Source of the DNA: a virus
Direction: 5' to 3' (one strand)
IMG/VR virus record: IMGVR_UViG_3300032579_001181
Location: 1 to 47,428 of that record
DNA length: 47,428 bases
Shown: positions 1 through 8,684 of the stretch, piece after piece
Numbering within the stretch: position 1 is the stretch's first letter
How the letters are laid out: every line of letters starts with the position of its first letter
Notes under the pieces: model-generated
What the model saw: only the letters and a program-made list of their open reading frames with translations
Told to the model about the DNA's origin: nothing
Database searches by the model: none
Translations under genes and position numbers: made by a program

Positions 1-711
1 CTAAGCAATACGCTTCCAGACATTATAAACTTTAGAAGGCTGTACATTATTATGTGCTTTGTCGCCACCCACAGTATTGGTTCTTAAATTAGGTGACGCA
101 TTACTTGAACTATCAGTGGCAGGGCTGCCAGTTCCTCCAATAGTTCCACTTACAAATTTGATTTCAAAATCATGTTTGGGTATCTCATCTATTTTTAGCT
201 GGTGATCATATTCACCAAATATATTTCCGTTAGTTTTAGTCCACTCTGGGCTATCCGTTTCACTTGAGTAACCCACGATACTACGACCTTCTGCCTCACG
301 TTCCCACGTGCCATAGCCTTTATGTATTGCAACTTGAGCAGACGTATCGAAATGAGTAGTGGTAACAAAGACATCACCAACTTTAGTATCTTCGTAGATT
401 CGATTCTCCACAGCAAGGATTCGGCTACCTTGTTGTGCAAACTTATCAATATAGTCATCAACCGCATTTTGTAGAGCAGTGTTTTTGGCAAAGGTAGCCG
501 TTAGAATATTTAATAATTGCTTATTATCTAGTTTATCTAACGCACCGCCAAAGCCTTCGATGACATTAGCAACTTCTTCCTGCACAGTATTACACCATGC
601 AGGGGTAAGATAGGTTGCGTCTTGATTGGGTAAATCAGCATTATCATGAAAGCCATTTTTGCCAGCCCCGTTGAGGTTTTGGCGGGCGGTAGCAGAGTCA
701 ATACGGTGCAT
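1..711 (-). CDS. Mu-like tail fibre / tail collar protein
   Basis: This is probably a tail-fibre or baseplate-tip protein in the position of Mu gp49 (S), directly after gp48. The 236-residue product has a mixed N-terminal half and a tip-like C-terminal half. The end combines glycine-rich stretches, a TNTVGGDKAHNNVQPS segment and a final VYNVWKRIA. This histidine/asparagine-rich NxQP...W.R.A pattern is common at the C-terminal tip of phage collar and fibre proteins. The start has a good ribosome site (AAGGAT) 6 nt upstream, and the stop is the first codon of the window. It is shorter than full Mu S, so it may be a short tip protein, with longer fibre genes lying outside the window. Receptor specificity cannot be read from sequence. 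Confidence 0.7.
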   Translation of the reverse strand: MHRIDSATARQNLNGAGKNGFHDNADLPNQDATYLTPAWCNTVQEEVANVIEGFGGALDKLDNKQLLNILTATFAKNTALQNAVDDYIDKFAQQGSRILAVENRIYEDTKVGDVFVTTTHFDTSAQVAIHKGYGTWEREAEGRSIVGYSSETDSPEWTKTNGNIFGEYDHQLKIDEIPKHDFEIKFVSGTIGGTGSPATDSSSNASPNLRTNTVGGDKAHNNVQPSKVYNVWKRIA

Positions 712-721
712 AGGTTATCCT

Positions 722-1258
722 TTAATCTTGTACAATGAGGTCAATGCGTAGTGCAGCTGGTAGATAGTGCCGCTCCAAGCAAGGCAATGAAACAGTGAGC
801 GGCGCTTTAACAGTGACTGTGGCTTTAAACCTTAGTCTTTCAGTGTTAACTGGGTCAGTGCATTTGCCAGTCGATTGCATTGGTTTATATGTCTTAACTT
901 TTAGAATTTGCTGATTATAACGAGCAAATAAGCTCTCTAATCCTTGGCGATTAAGTAGGACATGACCTTCACGCATGACGCGCTCTAGCTCTGCCAAGCG
1001 GGTCTGTTCATTGAGTTGGGTATTATCGACCCCACAGCCCAAAGGCAGTCCATACTCACGTTCATACTCTGCTAACAGCTCAAGCGGTATGCGGTTGGTG
1101 CTGCCTAAAATCACGTCTGCTTTTGCCAAAATGTCAGCAAAAGGCTTGGCATGAGCCATGATATCTTGGTGCAATAAAGTGTCTATTGCCATATCATAAG
1201 CGCCGTGTGGTAGGTGGGCAATTAGAATATCGGCAATCTGTTCTTGGGTTGTTATCAT
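722..1258 (-). CDS. Mu gp48-like baseplate protein (DUF2313 / YmfQ family)
   Basis: This is a baseplate wedge component expected to join gp47 to the tail fibre. The protein has 178 residues. Its N-terminal helical part contains ILAKADVILGSTNRIPLELL, followed by a YEREYGLPLG motif; both fit the YmfQ/DUF2313 family. The gene overlaps the stop of the gp47-like gene by 4 nt and sits 10 nt upstream of the fibre gene, the same order as in Mu. No defects are visible. Family placement rests on motif style plus strict gene order. Confidence 0.8.
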   Translation of the reverse strand: MITTQEQIADILIAHLPHGAYDMAIDTLLHQDIMAHAKPFADILAKADVILGSTNRIPLELLAEYEREYGLPLGCGVDNTQLNEQTRLAELERVMREGHVLLNRQGLESLFARYNQQILKVKTYKPMQSTGKCTDPVNTERLRFKATVTVKAPLTVSLPCLERHYLPAALRIDLIVQD

Positions 1259-2301
1259 TGCGTCACCTTAATCGTTCCTGCTCTTATCCACCCAACTTGC
1301 TCCATACTTACTGTAGGGTCAATGTTTTGGTTAGGATTGAGCACCACATCTGTCACCCCTGTTACGCCCAAAATCAATGCAGATAACACCGACTCACGGT
1401 AGCTTTCAGCTGGGGCAAGTGCGGTCAAATATCGCTCAATAATGTTATAGATTTCACCATTGTTAATGTTTACGCCTGTCACTTTGGCAGTCACATCTAA
1501 GCTAATAATAGTAGGCTTAAAGGCTTTAATATCTTCAAAAAATACCGCTGCCTGTTGCAAGGCATATTGGGCTTGGGTAAGCAACTCATCACTTGGCAAC
1601 GTCGCGCCATTAGCCCCCACGGCTGTCACAGCGACATCGACAGAACCCACACCGCGTCTACGTGGATAGATATAGGCATTGGCAACACCTGCCACACCTA
1701 GCACTGCTTGGCGTAGGTCTTCGTAGCGTGATAGGCTCTTACCTAATTTCTTTGCTTCCCATAGGCGATTACGCCAGCGTTCTAAGTTTTCGCCGTCACT
1801 GCCACCCGATAATGTGGTAATTGATACAGTTGGCATAACACCAGTGATTGCACTCACCCACATCAGACTACCTTGGCGATTGTAGCTTGCGCCCACATTA
1901 TCCGCCTGAATTTGTAGTGTGACCGCCTTACCTGCGGTTGTGATAGCGCTATTTGTGGTTTTCCAATAGTAGCCTTTAGCATCGGTGAGACGGCTGCCCA
2001 CAGGTATTTCAACTCCTGTAGTGGTGGCAATGGCTTGGATTTGACCTGTTGCCATACTGCCACCAAGACGCGGTAGACCAATTTGGTCGGCATGGATATA
2101 GAGATATGGCTCATCTGCCGTTTGCACAAATAATTGACGTACAATGTAGTTTTGGTGTGCGTATAGCCCTTCGACTATTGCCGCTGTACCATCCGCTCGA
2201 ATACTGGCATCGCTATCGTCAGGAATAGCAAGTCCTGTTTGATTGAGATACTCATTGAGAATAGTTGCTCGTATTTGGTTGAAAGTGGGTATTGGGTACA
2301 T
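1255..2301 (-). CDS. Mu gp47-like baseplate J protein
   Basis: This is the central baseplate wedge protein of contractile tails (Baseplate_J family, P2 gpJ / Mu gp47). At 348 residues it has the usual length. It starts with MYPIPTFNQIRA, carries the typical LGGSMATGQIQAIATTTGVEIPVGS region near residues 80 to 100, and contains TTLSGGSDGENLERWRNRLW near residues 165 to 185, a hallmark of the family. Start and stop overlap the neighbouring gp46-like and gp48-like genes by one to four nucleotides, which implies translational coupling. No frameshift or missing segment is apparent. Confidence 0.9.
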   Translation of the reverse strand: MYPIPTFNQIRATILNEYLNQTGLAIPDDSDASIRADGTAAIVEGLYAHQNYIVRQLFVQTADEPYLYIHADQIGLPRLGGSMATGQIQAIATTTGVEIPVGSRLTDAKGYYWKTTNSAITTAGKAVTLQIQADNVGASYNRQGSLMWVSAITGVMPTVSITTLSGGSDGENLERWRNRLWEAKKLGKSLSRYEDLRQAVLGVAGVANAYIYPRRRGVGSVDVAVTAVGANGATLPSDELLTQAQYALQQAAVFFEDIKAFKPTIISLDVTAKVTGVNINNGEIYNIIERYLTALAPAESYRESVLSALILGVTGVTDVVLNPNQNIDPTVSMEQVGWIRAGTIKVTQ

Positions 2302-2666
2302 TATCCTGCTACCTTGACTGTAAATGTGGTGGTATAAATTTGCCCACTTTGATGTTCAAGTTTTACTAGCAGCTGAATTTTGCCATTAGTAGTTGGTAAG
2401 GTTTGGCTCACATCAATATTGGCTAAAAAGTATCTTGGTTTGAGTGGTTCTAGGGCTTGTTTTGCCCATGCTACGGCTTGCAAACGGATTTGCGGTGTAT
2501 CTTTACTGCGTCTAAGTCGATATAGCTCGCTACCAAAATCTTTATCCGTAAAATAACTACCTTTTTCAGTAGATAGCCTTAGATACGCCGCTTCAACCAC
2601 GTCTTTGATAGGTGGTGCAGTCAGCCTACTTGCGATATAATCATGGGTGACAGTGTTAATTTTCAT
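2301..2666 (-). CDS. Mu gp46-like baseplate protein (GP46 family)
   Basis: This is a small baseplate protein of 121 residues, analogous to P2 gpW / T4 gp25, which link the wedge to the tube. Recognisable parts are the FTDKDFGSELYRLRRSKDTPQ segment region, where the first approximately 70 residues hold the conserved G-S-x-L/Y core, and a beta-rich C-terminus. The gene shares its stop with the first base of the gp47 start and follows the gp45 stop by one base. Order and size match Mu gp46. Confidence 0.8.
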   Translation of the reverse strand: MKINTVTHDYIASRLTAPPIKDVVEAAYLRLSTEKGSYFTDKDFGSELYRLRRSKDTPQIRLQAVAWAKQALEPLKPRYFLANIDVSQTLPTTNGKIQLLVKLEHQSGQIYTTTFTVKVAG

Positions 2667-2667
2667 G

Positions 2668-3123
2668 TTAACTCATCGTGTTAGTTGGTGGTGCACCATC
2701 ACTTGGGTGTGCATGAGTATTGTAGATTTGGCGCATTTCAGCCAATGAGCCTTGTATATCACTGACTTGTCCTGTAGCAGTGACATTGCCATCAATATCA
2801 ACATTGCCTATCATTTTGATACCATCTTTACCAAGGCGAATTTCATGTCCAAACTGGTCATAGATGACCGTTTCACCTTCACCTGCCTTGACTGCCACAG
2901 GGGCATCACCACTGGCGATAATGACCATATTGGTCGCACGTCCACCAATAGGCAACATCACCACTTGTGTATCAACAGGCAAATCACTGGCAAAACCGAC
3001 TTGCTGCATCAATCTAACGCCATCTAATACCTCATCGGATAAGCCACTAACTTGTAGTGGTTCGCCACGGCGTTTGACAAAGCCATACATGGCTTGGCGC
3101 ACTTGTTTAAACGCATTCATCAT
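2668..3123 (-). CDS. Mu gp45-like baseplate assembly / tail spike protein (gpV type)
   Basis: This is the membrane-piercing spike of the tail (P2 gpV / Mu gp45 family). The protein has 151 residues. An N-terminal OB-fold region contains SGLSDEVLDGVRLMQQVGFA. It is followed by short repeated beta strands (GHEIRLGKDGIKMIGNVDID) that would form the triple-stranded helix, and a C-terminal THAHPSDG histidine motif typical of the iron-binding tip. The start overlaps the end of the gpP-like gene (TAATG). No anomaly is visible. Confidence 0.85.
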   Translation of the reverse strand: MMNAFKQVRQAMYGFVKRRGEPLQVSGLSDEVLDGVRLMQQVGFASDLPVDTQVVMLPIGGRATNMVIIASGDAPVAVKAGEGETVIYDQFGHEIRLGKDGIKMIGNVDIDGNVTATGQVSDIQGSLAEMRQIYNTHAHPSDGAPPTNTMS

Positions 3124-4289
3124 TAAGACTTACTCCGCTTTGATTTGATGGTGGTCTGCTTCTTCGACTTCTTAGGTTTAGCATCTTTAATCAAATGAAC
3201 ATGTTGTACAGGTTGCATCCATTCTTGATATTTTTTAAGACGTAATTCGGTGGTTTTGCCCTCATTGCGAGTGAGCTTGAGCGTGCGACCATAGATAACC
3301 CAATCCCCGCTGGCTCTTGGCATGATAGTGCTGATTACTTTTACCCTCCAACCTGTTGCAAATACCTTAGACATCCACCCCCAATGGTTGGTCAAAATTG
3401 AGCATTCATAAGCATCAAGCCAACTATCTCTCAAGGCTTTTTGCGCATACTGCATGGCATCGCTTTGGTTTTCAGCACGAGAGTCACTCAAAATTTTGCG
3501 ACGTTTGATAGTCATTCTGTCATCATTAGCCGCGCCCCTAAAGTTCTTGCCTTTATCATCCTGTCCAATGGCTTCGACAATACTATAAGCATTGGATAAA
3601 TCCTCACTGTAGCTAAGATTTAAACAGTTATTATGAGCATTGTCTTCATTTAAAATAAAAACAGGCGGCTCTTTCGGTTGTTCAACATCGAATGGATTAC
3701 CAATACAGATAGCCCCATCCGATGACATCCAAACATATTGCCCAGATGCTTCAGCGGCTTTATTGATAGCATCCCAAACGCTTTCGCCGTCTTCTACGCC
3801 CGTTTTGGCTTTTAATGAGTTTTCATTGGTTTTGACGTTCCAAGGCAATGATCCTAAGTCACCTCCTAGGATAAACTGCCCGATAATCTCTTCTAGCGTC
3901 ATGTTTTGACCCTGTGCGATGGGTGCAGATGTATCCAGCAATTGCCCTGCTAAGTCTCGACCAGATATTACGACAGATATCTGCCCACGGCTTACAGTCT
4001 GCTGTATTTTATCGATAACACCCACTAATATGGTCTCACGTGCCTCTTTGTTTTCGATATCAATCTGGCACACCGCACCACTTTTGACGCTATCTGGCAA
4101 ATTTGCGATAGTTTTATCTAACCATGCAAATGACCAGCCATCGGCAGGTATGCCAATGTCACTATCAATAGTAATATCGTCCCATTGGCGGCATTCGACA
4201 TCACCGACGGTCAAGATGATATTGCCAAGACGTTGCAATGTTTGGCTACTGTCTGTGCTATCAGTCGTACTTGGCTGATTATCTGACAT
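3123..4289 (-). CDS. Mu gp44 (P)-like baseplate hub protein
   Basis: This is the baseplate hub protein (Mu P, structurally like P2 gpD / T4 gp27), 388 residues. Typical elements are IDIENKEARETILVGVIDK, the VISGRDLAGQLLDTSAP segment around residues 125 to 145, where such hubs carry S-G-R-D, and a lysine/arginine-rich C-terminal tail (KDAKPKKSKKQTTIKSKRSK). It lies between the LysM-like gene (11-nt overlap) and gp45, as expected. The basic tail is longer than I would expect, but its role is unknown. Confidence 0.87.
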   Translation of the reverse strand: MSDNQPSTTDSTDSSQTLQRLGNIILTVGDVECRQWDDITIDSDIGIPADGWSFAWLDKTIANLPDSVKSGAVCQIDIENKEARETILVGVIDKIQQTVSRGQISVVISGRDLAGQLLDTSAPIAQGQNMTLEEIIGQFILGGDLGSLPWNVKTNENSLKAKTGVEDGESVWDAINKAAEASGQYVWMSSDGAICIGNPFDVEQPKEPPVFILNEDNAHNNCLNLSYSEDLSNAYSIVEAIGQDDKGKNFRGAANDDRMTIKRRKILSDSRAENQSDAMQYAQKALRDSWLDAYECSILTNHWGWMSKVFATGWRVKVISTIMPRASGDWVIYGRTLKLTRNEGKTTELRLKKYQEWMQPVQHVHLIKDAKPKKSKKQTTIKSKRSKS

Positions 4290-4494
4290 AAATATTTAAC
4301 TCAGTACCTGCGGTAATGATGGCAGGGTTGATAATGTTTTTATTGAGTTTAAGTAGCTCATCAGTACGGTTGTGGTCAGCATAGAGACGATGAGCTAAAA
4401 GCCTTAAAGTCGTATTACGTTTTACTGTATATTGGATAAGTGGCGGCTTTTTATTGACAGCATCATTGGTAAGCTGCTTGTTTAAGGGCAGCAA
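4279..4494 (-). CDS. Small LysM-like tail protein (tail X type)
   Basis: This 71-residue protein has one LysM-like fold, seen as YTVKRNTTLRLLAHRLY followed by a NKNIINPAIITAGTELNIYV end. The same layout is found in P2 tail protein X and in small LysM proteins placed between gpN and gpP in many Mu-like phages. It probably helps join hub, tube and tape measure. The start overlaps the gpN reading frame by 32 nt and the stop overlaps the gpP start. Mu itself lacks an exact counterpart. Confidence 0.65.
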   Translation of the reverse strand: MLPLNKQLTNDAVNKKPPLIQYTVKRNTTLRLLAHRLYADHNRTDELLKLNKNIINPAIITAGTELNIYVR

Positions 4495-5479
4495 CCTGCT
4501 TACGTGTATCTAATATGATTTTTGGGACATTAATTGTCACGGATGGCTCTGGGTCAATTCGACGAATCAACGTGATAGCGTCATTGATACTTTGACGCAC
4601 GACATTATTTGCCGTTATTAGCTCTAACGGTGTTAGCACGTTTTGTGCCATGTCTAGCTTGATAAGTTCAAGCACTGTTTGAGATTCTAGTGCCACAGGT
4701 AACACAGCACCGACAAAGCGTAGTGGCGCGATATCGGTATCACCAAACATATCACCAATGCTTTTGACTTTATTGATGACTCTGCGCCAGTTTGCCATTG
4801 GATCGGCATCTAGCGGTATATCGTGCATGAGTCCAATCGTATCATTGACAATGCCATTTAGCCAATCAGGCGGGTTAAATAAATCATTGACCTGTTGACC
4901 ATTGACTTGCAATATCTCTCTGGCACGTTTGATTTCTGCACGAATTCTCTCAGGTATTGTTCGCTTTATTTCAACGGCTTCAGACGTGCTCATTTGTTCA
5001 AGCTGCTCTTGATAAACTTCAAGCGTCTCCGCTGGTTTATCAAGTATGACAGCCGTTGGTTGTTCTTCTACCGCTGGGATAGGCGTAGGGATAAACAGCT
5101 CTTTGTTGTCACTTGCTGATACTGCAATCACAAAATTAATGTCAATCATGCAGCTATCAACAACATCAGCGTCATGCTTGACACTGTGGTCTAGCACTTG
5201 GACATCAAGCGACCCGTAAAGTGGGTGTACCAGTTCGCCTTTGCCTTGCATATCCAAGGCGATAATTAGATTATCTCGGTAAATCTCATAATCTACGCCT
5301 TCCAGAAACGCAGTTATCGAATAACGACGTGCGTCATTACCCATATCAGTGACAAAGGCACTGTCACTATAAGGTGACTGCATGATAGCTACAGACTTTG
5401 AGCGTGTTTCATTCATCGCCGTGCATTCAAACGGTATTTGTCTGAATGTTGCTTCAAAGAGTGTGTCTTTCCACGCCAT
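4463..5479 (-). CDS. Mu gp43 (N)-like DNA circularisation / tail protein
   Basis: This tail/baseplate protein belongs to the DNA circularisation (Mu N) family, 338 residues. The family start is clear: MAWKDTLFEATFRQIPFEC, then RYSITAFLEGVDYEIYRDNL and a GKGELVHPLYGSLDVQV motif, all within the first 110 residues. The C-terminal two thirds are helical and variable. It follows the tape-measure gene after an 80-nt gap that contains a hairpin terminator and a late-promoter-like site, so it appears to begin a new transcription unit. Confidence 0.87.
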   Translation of the reverse strand: MAWKDTLFEATFRQIPFECTAMNETRSKSVAIMQSPYSDSAFVTDMGNDARRYSITAFLEGVDYEIYRDNLIIALDMQGKGELVHPLYGSLDVQVLDHSVKHDADVVDSCMIDINFVIAVSASDNKELFIPTPIPAVEEQPTAVILDKPAETLEVYQEQLEQMSTSEAVEIKRTIPERIRAEIKRAREILQVNGQQVNDLFNPPDWLNGIVNDTIGLMHDIPLDADPMANWRRVINKVKSIGDMFGDTDIAPLRFVGAVLPVALESQTVLELIKLDMAQNVLTPLELITANNVVRQSINDAITLIRRIDPEPSVTINVPKIILDTRKQVAALKQAAYQ

Positions 5480-5488
5480 GATTATCTC

Positions 5489-5527
5489 AATAAAAAACCT
5501 GCCAATGTTGCTAGATTGACAGGTTTT
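5489..5527. terminator. Bidirectional hairpin terminator between tape measure and gpN genes
   Basis: The two arms, AACCTGTCA and TGGCAGGTT on the minus strand, can pair over about 9 bp with one mismatch-prone position. They are followed by a T tract on the minus strand and flanked by an A/T-rich tail on the other side. The hairpin lies just after the tape-measure stop and ahead of the gpN start. It overlaps the putative -10 of the late-promoter-like site at 5513 to 5557. Confidence 0.6.
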
Positions 5528-5557
5528 GAGTTTGATAGTTAGGTGGCAAGTTTCCGA
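5513..5557 (-). promoter_or_regulatory. Late-promoter-like element ahead of gpN (Mu PP analogue)
   Basis: On the minus strand TCGGAAACTTGCCAC is followed after exactly 24 nt by CAATCT, a poor -10 hexamer. The same box and spacing occur at four other places in this window (14470, 18679, 23299, 46901). No -35 hexamer is seen, as expected for an activator-dependent promoter. Transcription would begin near 5506 and enter gpN. The activator is likely the Mor protein, which is inference. Confidence 0.6.
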
Positions 5558-5559
5558 TA

Positions 5560-7773
5560 TTAATGCCGATAAGGGATAAACACACCTGTACCACGTTTTG
5601 GATTGTTTTGTGGATTAGCATTGGTGATAGTGTTAAATGCGGTGGGAATGTTCCTAAGTGGATTGCTAATCTGCTGGATAACAGGTGATGGCATAGTGAC
5701 ATTCAGGTCAATCGCACGAATCGCATTTGTCTGTTGTTGAATTGCGGTGCGAGTTTGGCGTTGCTCTTGAATCATTTGGTCGTATTTCTGGCTATTTTGT
5801 TGAGTCTCATTAATCAAGCTATTAAAATGTTGGTCGAGTGCTTCTTTGCTACTTTGCACGCCCATATTAGCTAAAATTGTATGTATCGTGCCACCAATTC
5901 GGTCGGATAAAGTAGCATTATTCTCAACCAATGTTTTGTTGATGATAGTACCAATACCATAGCCAACTGCACCAGCACCTGCTACCATACCAGCAGAACC
6001 AGCCACGCCGCCAATTGCCGCTCGACCTGCCGTCATCAATCCACCTGCACGACTTGCCACCGTACCAGCGATACCGCCAGCTGCTGCGCCACCGCCAAGC
6101 TTACCAAGCAAACTACCTGCCATTGATGCAGCTGCTACTGCGCCCAATGCAACACTGGCACTATAGGCAGCAGTTGCAAGCCCTTCATGCTGTTGCATAA
6201 ATCCAGCAAGTTGACTATTAAATGTCGTCAATGCCCCATTCACATTGAGATAGGCTTGATAGTTAATATTCATTTGCTCATTTTGACGAGTTTGATAATT
6301 TGCCCATTCATCGCCAGAGAATAATTTATGCAATCCGTCAACTGTACCATCAGCACCATTTAAGCCATTTAAAATGCGTTCCTTATCACTGCTGCCGTTA
6401 CGATAAGCCAATGCGGCTTGCAAAGCTTGGCGATCAACTAAGATATTACCGACTTTGGTACCCTGTAACATATCCGCCATTGCAGCAAATTTCATGGCAG
6501 CATCTTGAGGTGTTTTGGCAGATTGGGCATCGGATTTGAGTTTTTGGTACTTGCCATTATTTGCCATTTCACGATCAAGCAACTTCATAAAGGCATCAAG
6601 TTTGTTCACGCCTTTGGCGCGTTCACTAAGGGCATAAGTCTCCCAGTCAAACACTTCGGTTTTTTTCTTACCTTTGCCTTTTAGTCTAGTAGCATCCCCT
6701 TGTCGAATATCGATATTATCACCGATGGCATCAGCAAACTCTTTGGTACTAAGCTTTGCGAGTAAATTGACCACATTGTTCCCAGCCTCATCAGCCGTAC
6801 CAGCCCCACGCCTTGCCAACTGATTCATGAGTACGATTTGTTTGAGACCCTCTTCCCCCGCATAACCTGCATTTTTTGCAAGCGGTAACTGACGACTTAA
6901 CCATTGCGCCATGTCACTATACTCAAAACCACCTAACTCGCCGCCACGCACCGCCATATCTTGTCCACGTTTGATATCTTTAATACCAAACATCTGTAGT
7001 TGCATTGCTACGCTTGCTGCATCAGTAGCATTGGCTCCACTAGCAAAGGCGACCTTCGAGGTGTTAGGTAAAATCTGCCCTAATGTGCGAGTATCATACT
7101 GTCCACTGGCTAAAAGTGTATTTGCTGCCTCAAGTACTTGCTCTCGTGTCGCACCACCATCTCTTGATGCCTGCATGACAATACGGTCAATCTGTGCTTT
7201 ATTAGCAAGACGTTGTTGTATTGATAACCCTTGCCCAGCAGTTGCGGTAGCATTGGCACGAGCAATTTGCTCATCATAACTGCGAGCTGGCTTAATTGCC
7301 GTATTAGCCACAGCCGCACCAGCAGCAACACCTCCGACAATAGCAGTGCCAGTATTTAAACCATTTCTCGCCATTTGTCCCATTCTTTGGAGCAAGCCAA
7401 TTGATTGATTTAAATTTTGATTGAGCCTTCCTGCATCGCCAACCGTTCTACGAAGATTGATATTATTAATCGCCTCTTGCATCCGTCTGGCATTAGCCGC
7501 ATTTTGACGTAATAGATGTACCATTAATTCATTTTGTCGCCTTTGAGCCTGTAGGCTTTGAGTTGTTTGCTGTGTTAGACGGTTGATTTGCTCTTGACTG
7601 GTGCGTGCCGTATTGAGTCCACGGGCATACTGACCTTGCGTGGTACTTACTTGTCGCCAACCTTGATTGATTTGCTGTACACCACGGGTTTGTTGCTGTG
7701 TCAGCTGTTGTAGTTCACGCCCTGCATTGCCAGTGAGACGGATATTGAGATTGACAGTGTTATTATTGCTCAT
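5560..7773 (-). CDS. Tail tape measure protein (Mu gp42-like)
   Basis: This sets tail length and fills the tube; it is the longest late protein at 737 residues. The N-terminal 130 residues are a glutamine- and arginine-rich coiled coil (LTQQQTRGVQQINQGWRQ). Residues about 190 to 460 form the conserved TP901-like core with ALYAQ/LGQILPNTSKVAFASG and MANNGKY elements. A hydrophobic glycine/alanine-rich membrane-like stretch follows near residues 535 to 620, and the C-terminus is helical. The start overlaps the end of the frameshifted chaperone by 11 nt. Tail length would be roughly proportional to this size. Confidence 0.9.
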   Translation of the reverse strand: MSNNNTVNLNIRLTGNAGRELQQLTQQQTRGVQQINQGWRQVSTTQGQYARGLNTARTSQEQINRLTQQTTQSLQAQRRQNELMVHLLRQNAANARRMQEAINNINLRRTVGDAGRLNQNLNQSIGLLQRMGQMARNGLNTGTAIVGGVAAGAAVANTAIKPARSYDEQIARANATATAGQGLSIQQRLANKAQIDRIVMQASRDGGATREQVLEAANTLLASGQYDTRTLGQILPNTSKVAFASGANATDAASVAMQLQMFGIKDIKRGQDMAVRGGELGGFEYSDMAQWLSRQLPLAKNAGYAGEEGLKQIVLMNQLARRGAGTADEAGNNVVNLLAKLSTKEFADAIGDNIDIRQGDATRLKGKGKKKTEVFDWETYALSERAKGVNKLDAFMKLLDREMANNGKYQKLKSDAQSAKTPQDAAMKFAAMADMLQGTKVGNILVDRQALQAALAYRNGSSDKERILNGLNGADGTVDGLHKLFSGDEWANYQTRQNEQMNINYQAYLNVNGALTTFNSQLAGFMQQHEGLATAAYSASVALGAVAAASMAGSLLGKLGGGAAAGGIAGTVASRAGGLMTAGRAAIGGVAGSAGMVAGAGAVGYGIGTIINKTLVENNATLSDRIGGTIHTILANMGVQSSKEALDQHFNSLINETQQNSQKYDQMIQEQRQTRTAIQQQTNAIRAIDLNVTMPSPVIQQISNPLRNIPTAFNTITNANPQNNPKRGTGVFIPYRH

Positions 7774-8289
7774 CTTTCACCTGCTTAGACTTGCGACGTG
7801 TAGCGATTAATTTGGTTGTCCCTGTTTCCGATGTTGCTACATCGACTTGAGGCATGGTGGCATTATTTTGGTTGGATTTAGCGTTAGATTTCTGTCTTTC
7901 TGTTGCCACAGTAACAAATTCTAACGCTAATGGGATAGGCATATTCCATGCGTCCAAGTACGGTACACCCAGACGCATGAGTGCCAAGACTAGACTGACT
8001 CGCTCGCTTGTGCCATCTCTTTTTTTTCGAGATCAAAACGTACATTAGCCAGATGGTCGCCATCGAGCTTGCTTGCTCCTGCTAGCTCATCATAGGTAGG
8101 ATTGCGACCTAAGTCATCGATGGTGGTCATTTGGGCAAGCTCTAAAAGCCCAATGTATTCGTCTTCTTTGGCGTTGGATAATGCCTTGTAGCTATCAGCC
8201 ACCGTCAAGGTAGTGACAGTAACATTTTTATGACGCTTGCCATCAATCTCAATGCCGATAGGTAGGGTAGTTTGTTGTGATAATGCCAT
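7763..8289 (-). CDS. Tail assembly chaperone, long form made by -1 frameshift (gp41')
   Basis: The gp41 frame stops at 7990, but the -1 frame is open across the same region and continues to 7763. It reads RVSLVLALMRLGVPYLDAWN and then a basic tail, a sensible continuation. A run of eight A (minus strand, 8027 to 8020) lies where both frames are open and gives a slippery A-AAA-AAA site. Programmed -1 frameshifting between gp41 and its extension is established for Mu and for most long-tailed phages. The extension has no convincing start of its own, only a TTG at 7987. It overlaps the tape-measure start, the usual arrangement. Confidence 0.7.
7990..8289 (-). CDS. Tail assembly chaperone, short form (Mu gp41-like)
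   Basis: This is a 99-residue tail assembly chaperone (phage_TAC / Mu gp41 type). It should coat the tape measure during tube assembly and is absent from the virion. Recognisable features are IGIEIDGKRHKNVTVTTLTV, then a helical SYKALSNAKEDEY part and an acidic C-terminal half. It lies 2 nt from the tube gene and just upstream of the tape-measure gene, the position these chaperones always take. The slippery A run lies at codons 84 to 86. Confidence 0.85.
   Translation of the reverse strand: MALSQQTTLPIGIEIDGKRHKNVTVTTLTVADSYKALSNAKEDEYIGLLELAQMTTIDDLGRNPTYDELAGASKLDGDHLANVRFDLEKKEMAQASESV
8020..8027 (-). other. Slippery A8 tract for -1 ribosomal frameshifting
   Basis: Read on the minus strand the codons are GAA AAA AAA GAG, so both lysine codons can re-pair one base back. 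The zero frame meets its stop at 7990, while the -1 frame stays open to 7763. No downstream pseudoknot was identified by eye. Confidence 0.6.
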
Positions 8290-8291
8290 TA

Positions 8292-8663
8292 TTATTCCTC
8301 AATCTTATTCAATGCAAACATTTCAAGGCTACGGGTTGCCTCACCATCGACTTTATAGCTCTCTGACACATCAGTGACACTACAGTCAATATAGGTAGTA
8401 CGCTTGCCACCATCAATACTCTCTACCACAACACGCGCATCTTCGACGCTTTCCCAGTCAAAATCGTCCATTTCGTCCACAAAGACCTCCAGCGACAAGC
8501 CAATAGACTTGATAGTTTTGGTTTTTTTGCGGACACGTCCTTCTTTATTCATTGATGGCACAGGTTTGCGACCTGCCATGATTTTTGGGCTAACACTATT
8601 GCAGTCAAACTCACGCCCATTGACGTACAGTACGATAGCGCCTACCAGTTGATTATCGCTCAT
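8292..8663 (-). CDS. Tail tube protein (Mu gp40 / M-like)
   Basis: This is the tail tube subunit, 123 residues, matching Mu M in size. The start reads GAIVLYVNGREFDC and is followed by VDEMDDFDWESVEDARVVVE and a beta-rich end (TTYIDCSVTDVSESYKVDGE), in keeping with the tube beta-barrel. It sits between the sheath and the chaperone genes. A ribosome site (AAGGAA) precedes the start. No defect is visible. Confidence 0.87.
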   Translation of the reverse strand: MSDNQLVGAIVLYVNGREFDCNSVSPKIMAGRKPVPSMNKEGRVRKKTKTIKSIGLSLEVFVDEMDDFDWESVEDARVVVESIDGGKRTTYIDCSVTDVSESYKVDGEATRSLEMFALNKIEE

Positions 8664-8684
8664 GGTTTTTCCTTAGTTTATGGG

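Noticed and set aside
6911-7279. Plus-strand ORF of 122 codons opposite the tape measure gene
   Set aside because: It lies wholly inside a clear tape-measure frame, has no ribosome site and is low in sense; it is an antisense shadow.
7880-7928. AGCGTTAGA ... TCTAACGCT inverted repeat inside the chaperone extension
   Set aside because: GTTAGA-type words are common in this window, including inside genes, and this pair has a long gap within coding sequence; probably chance.
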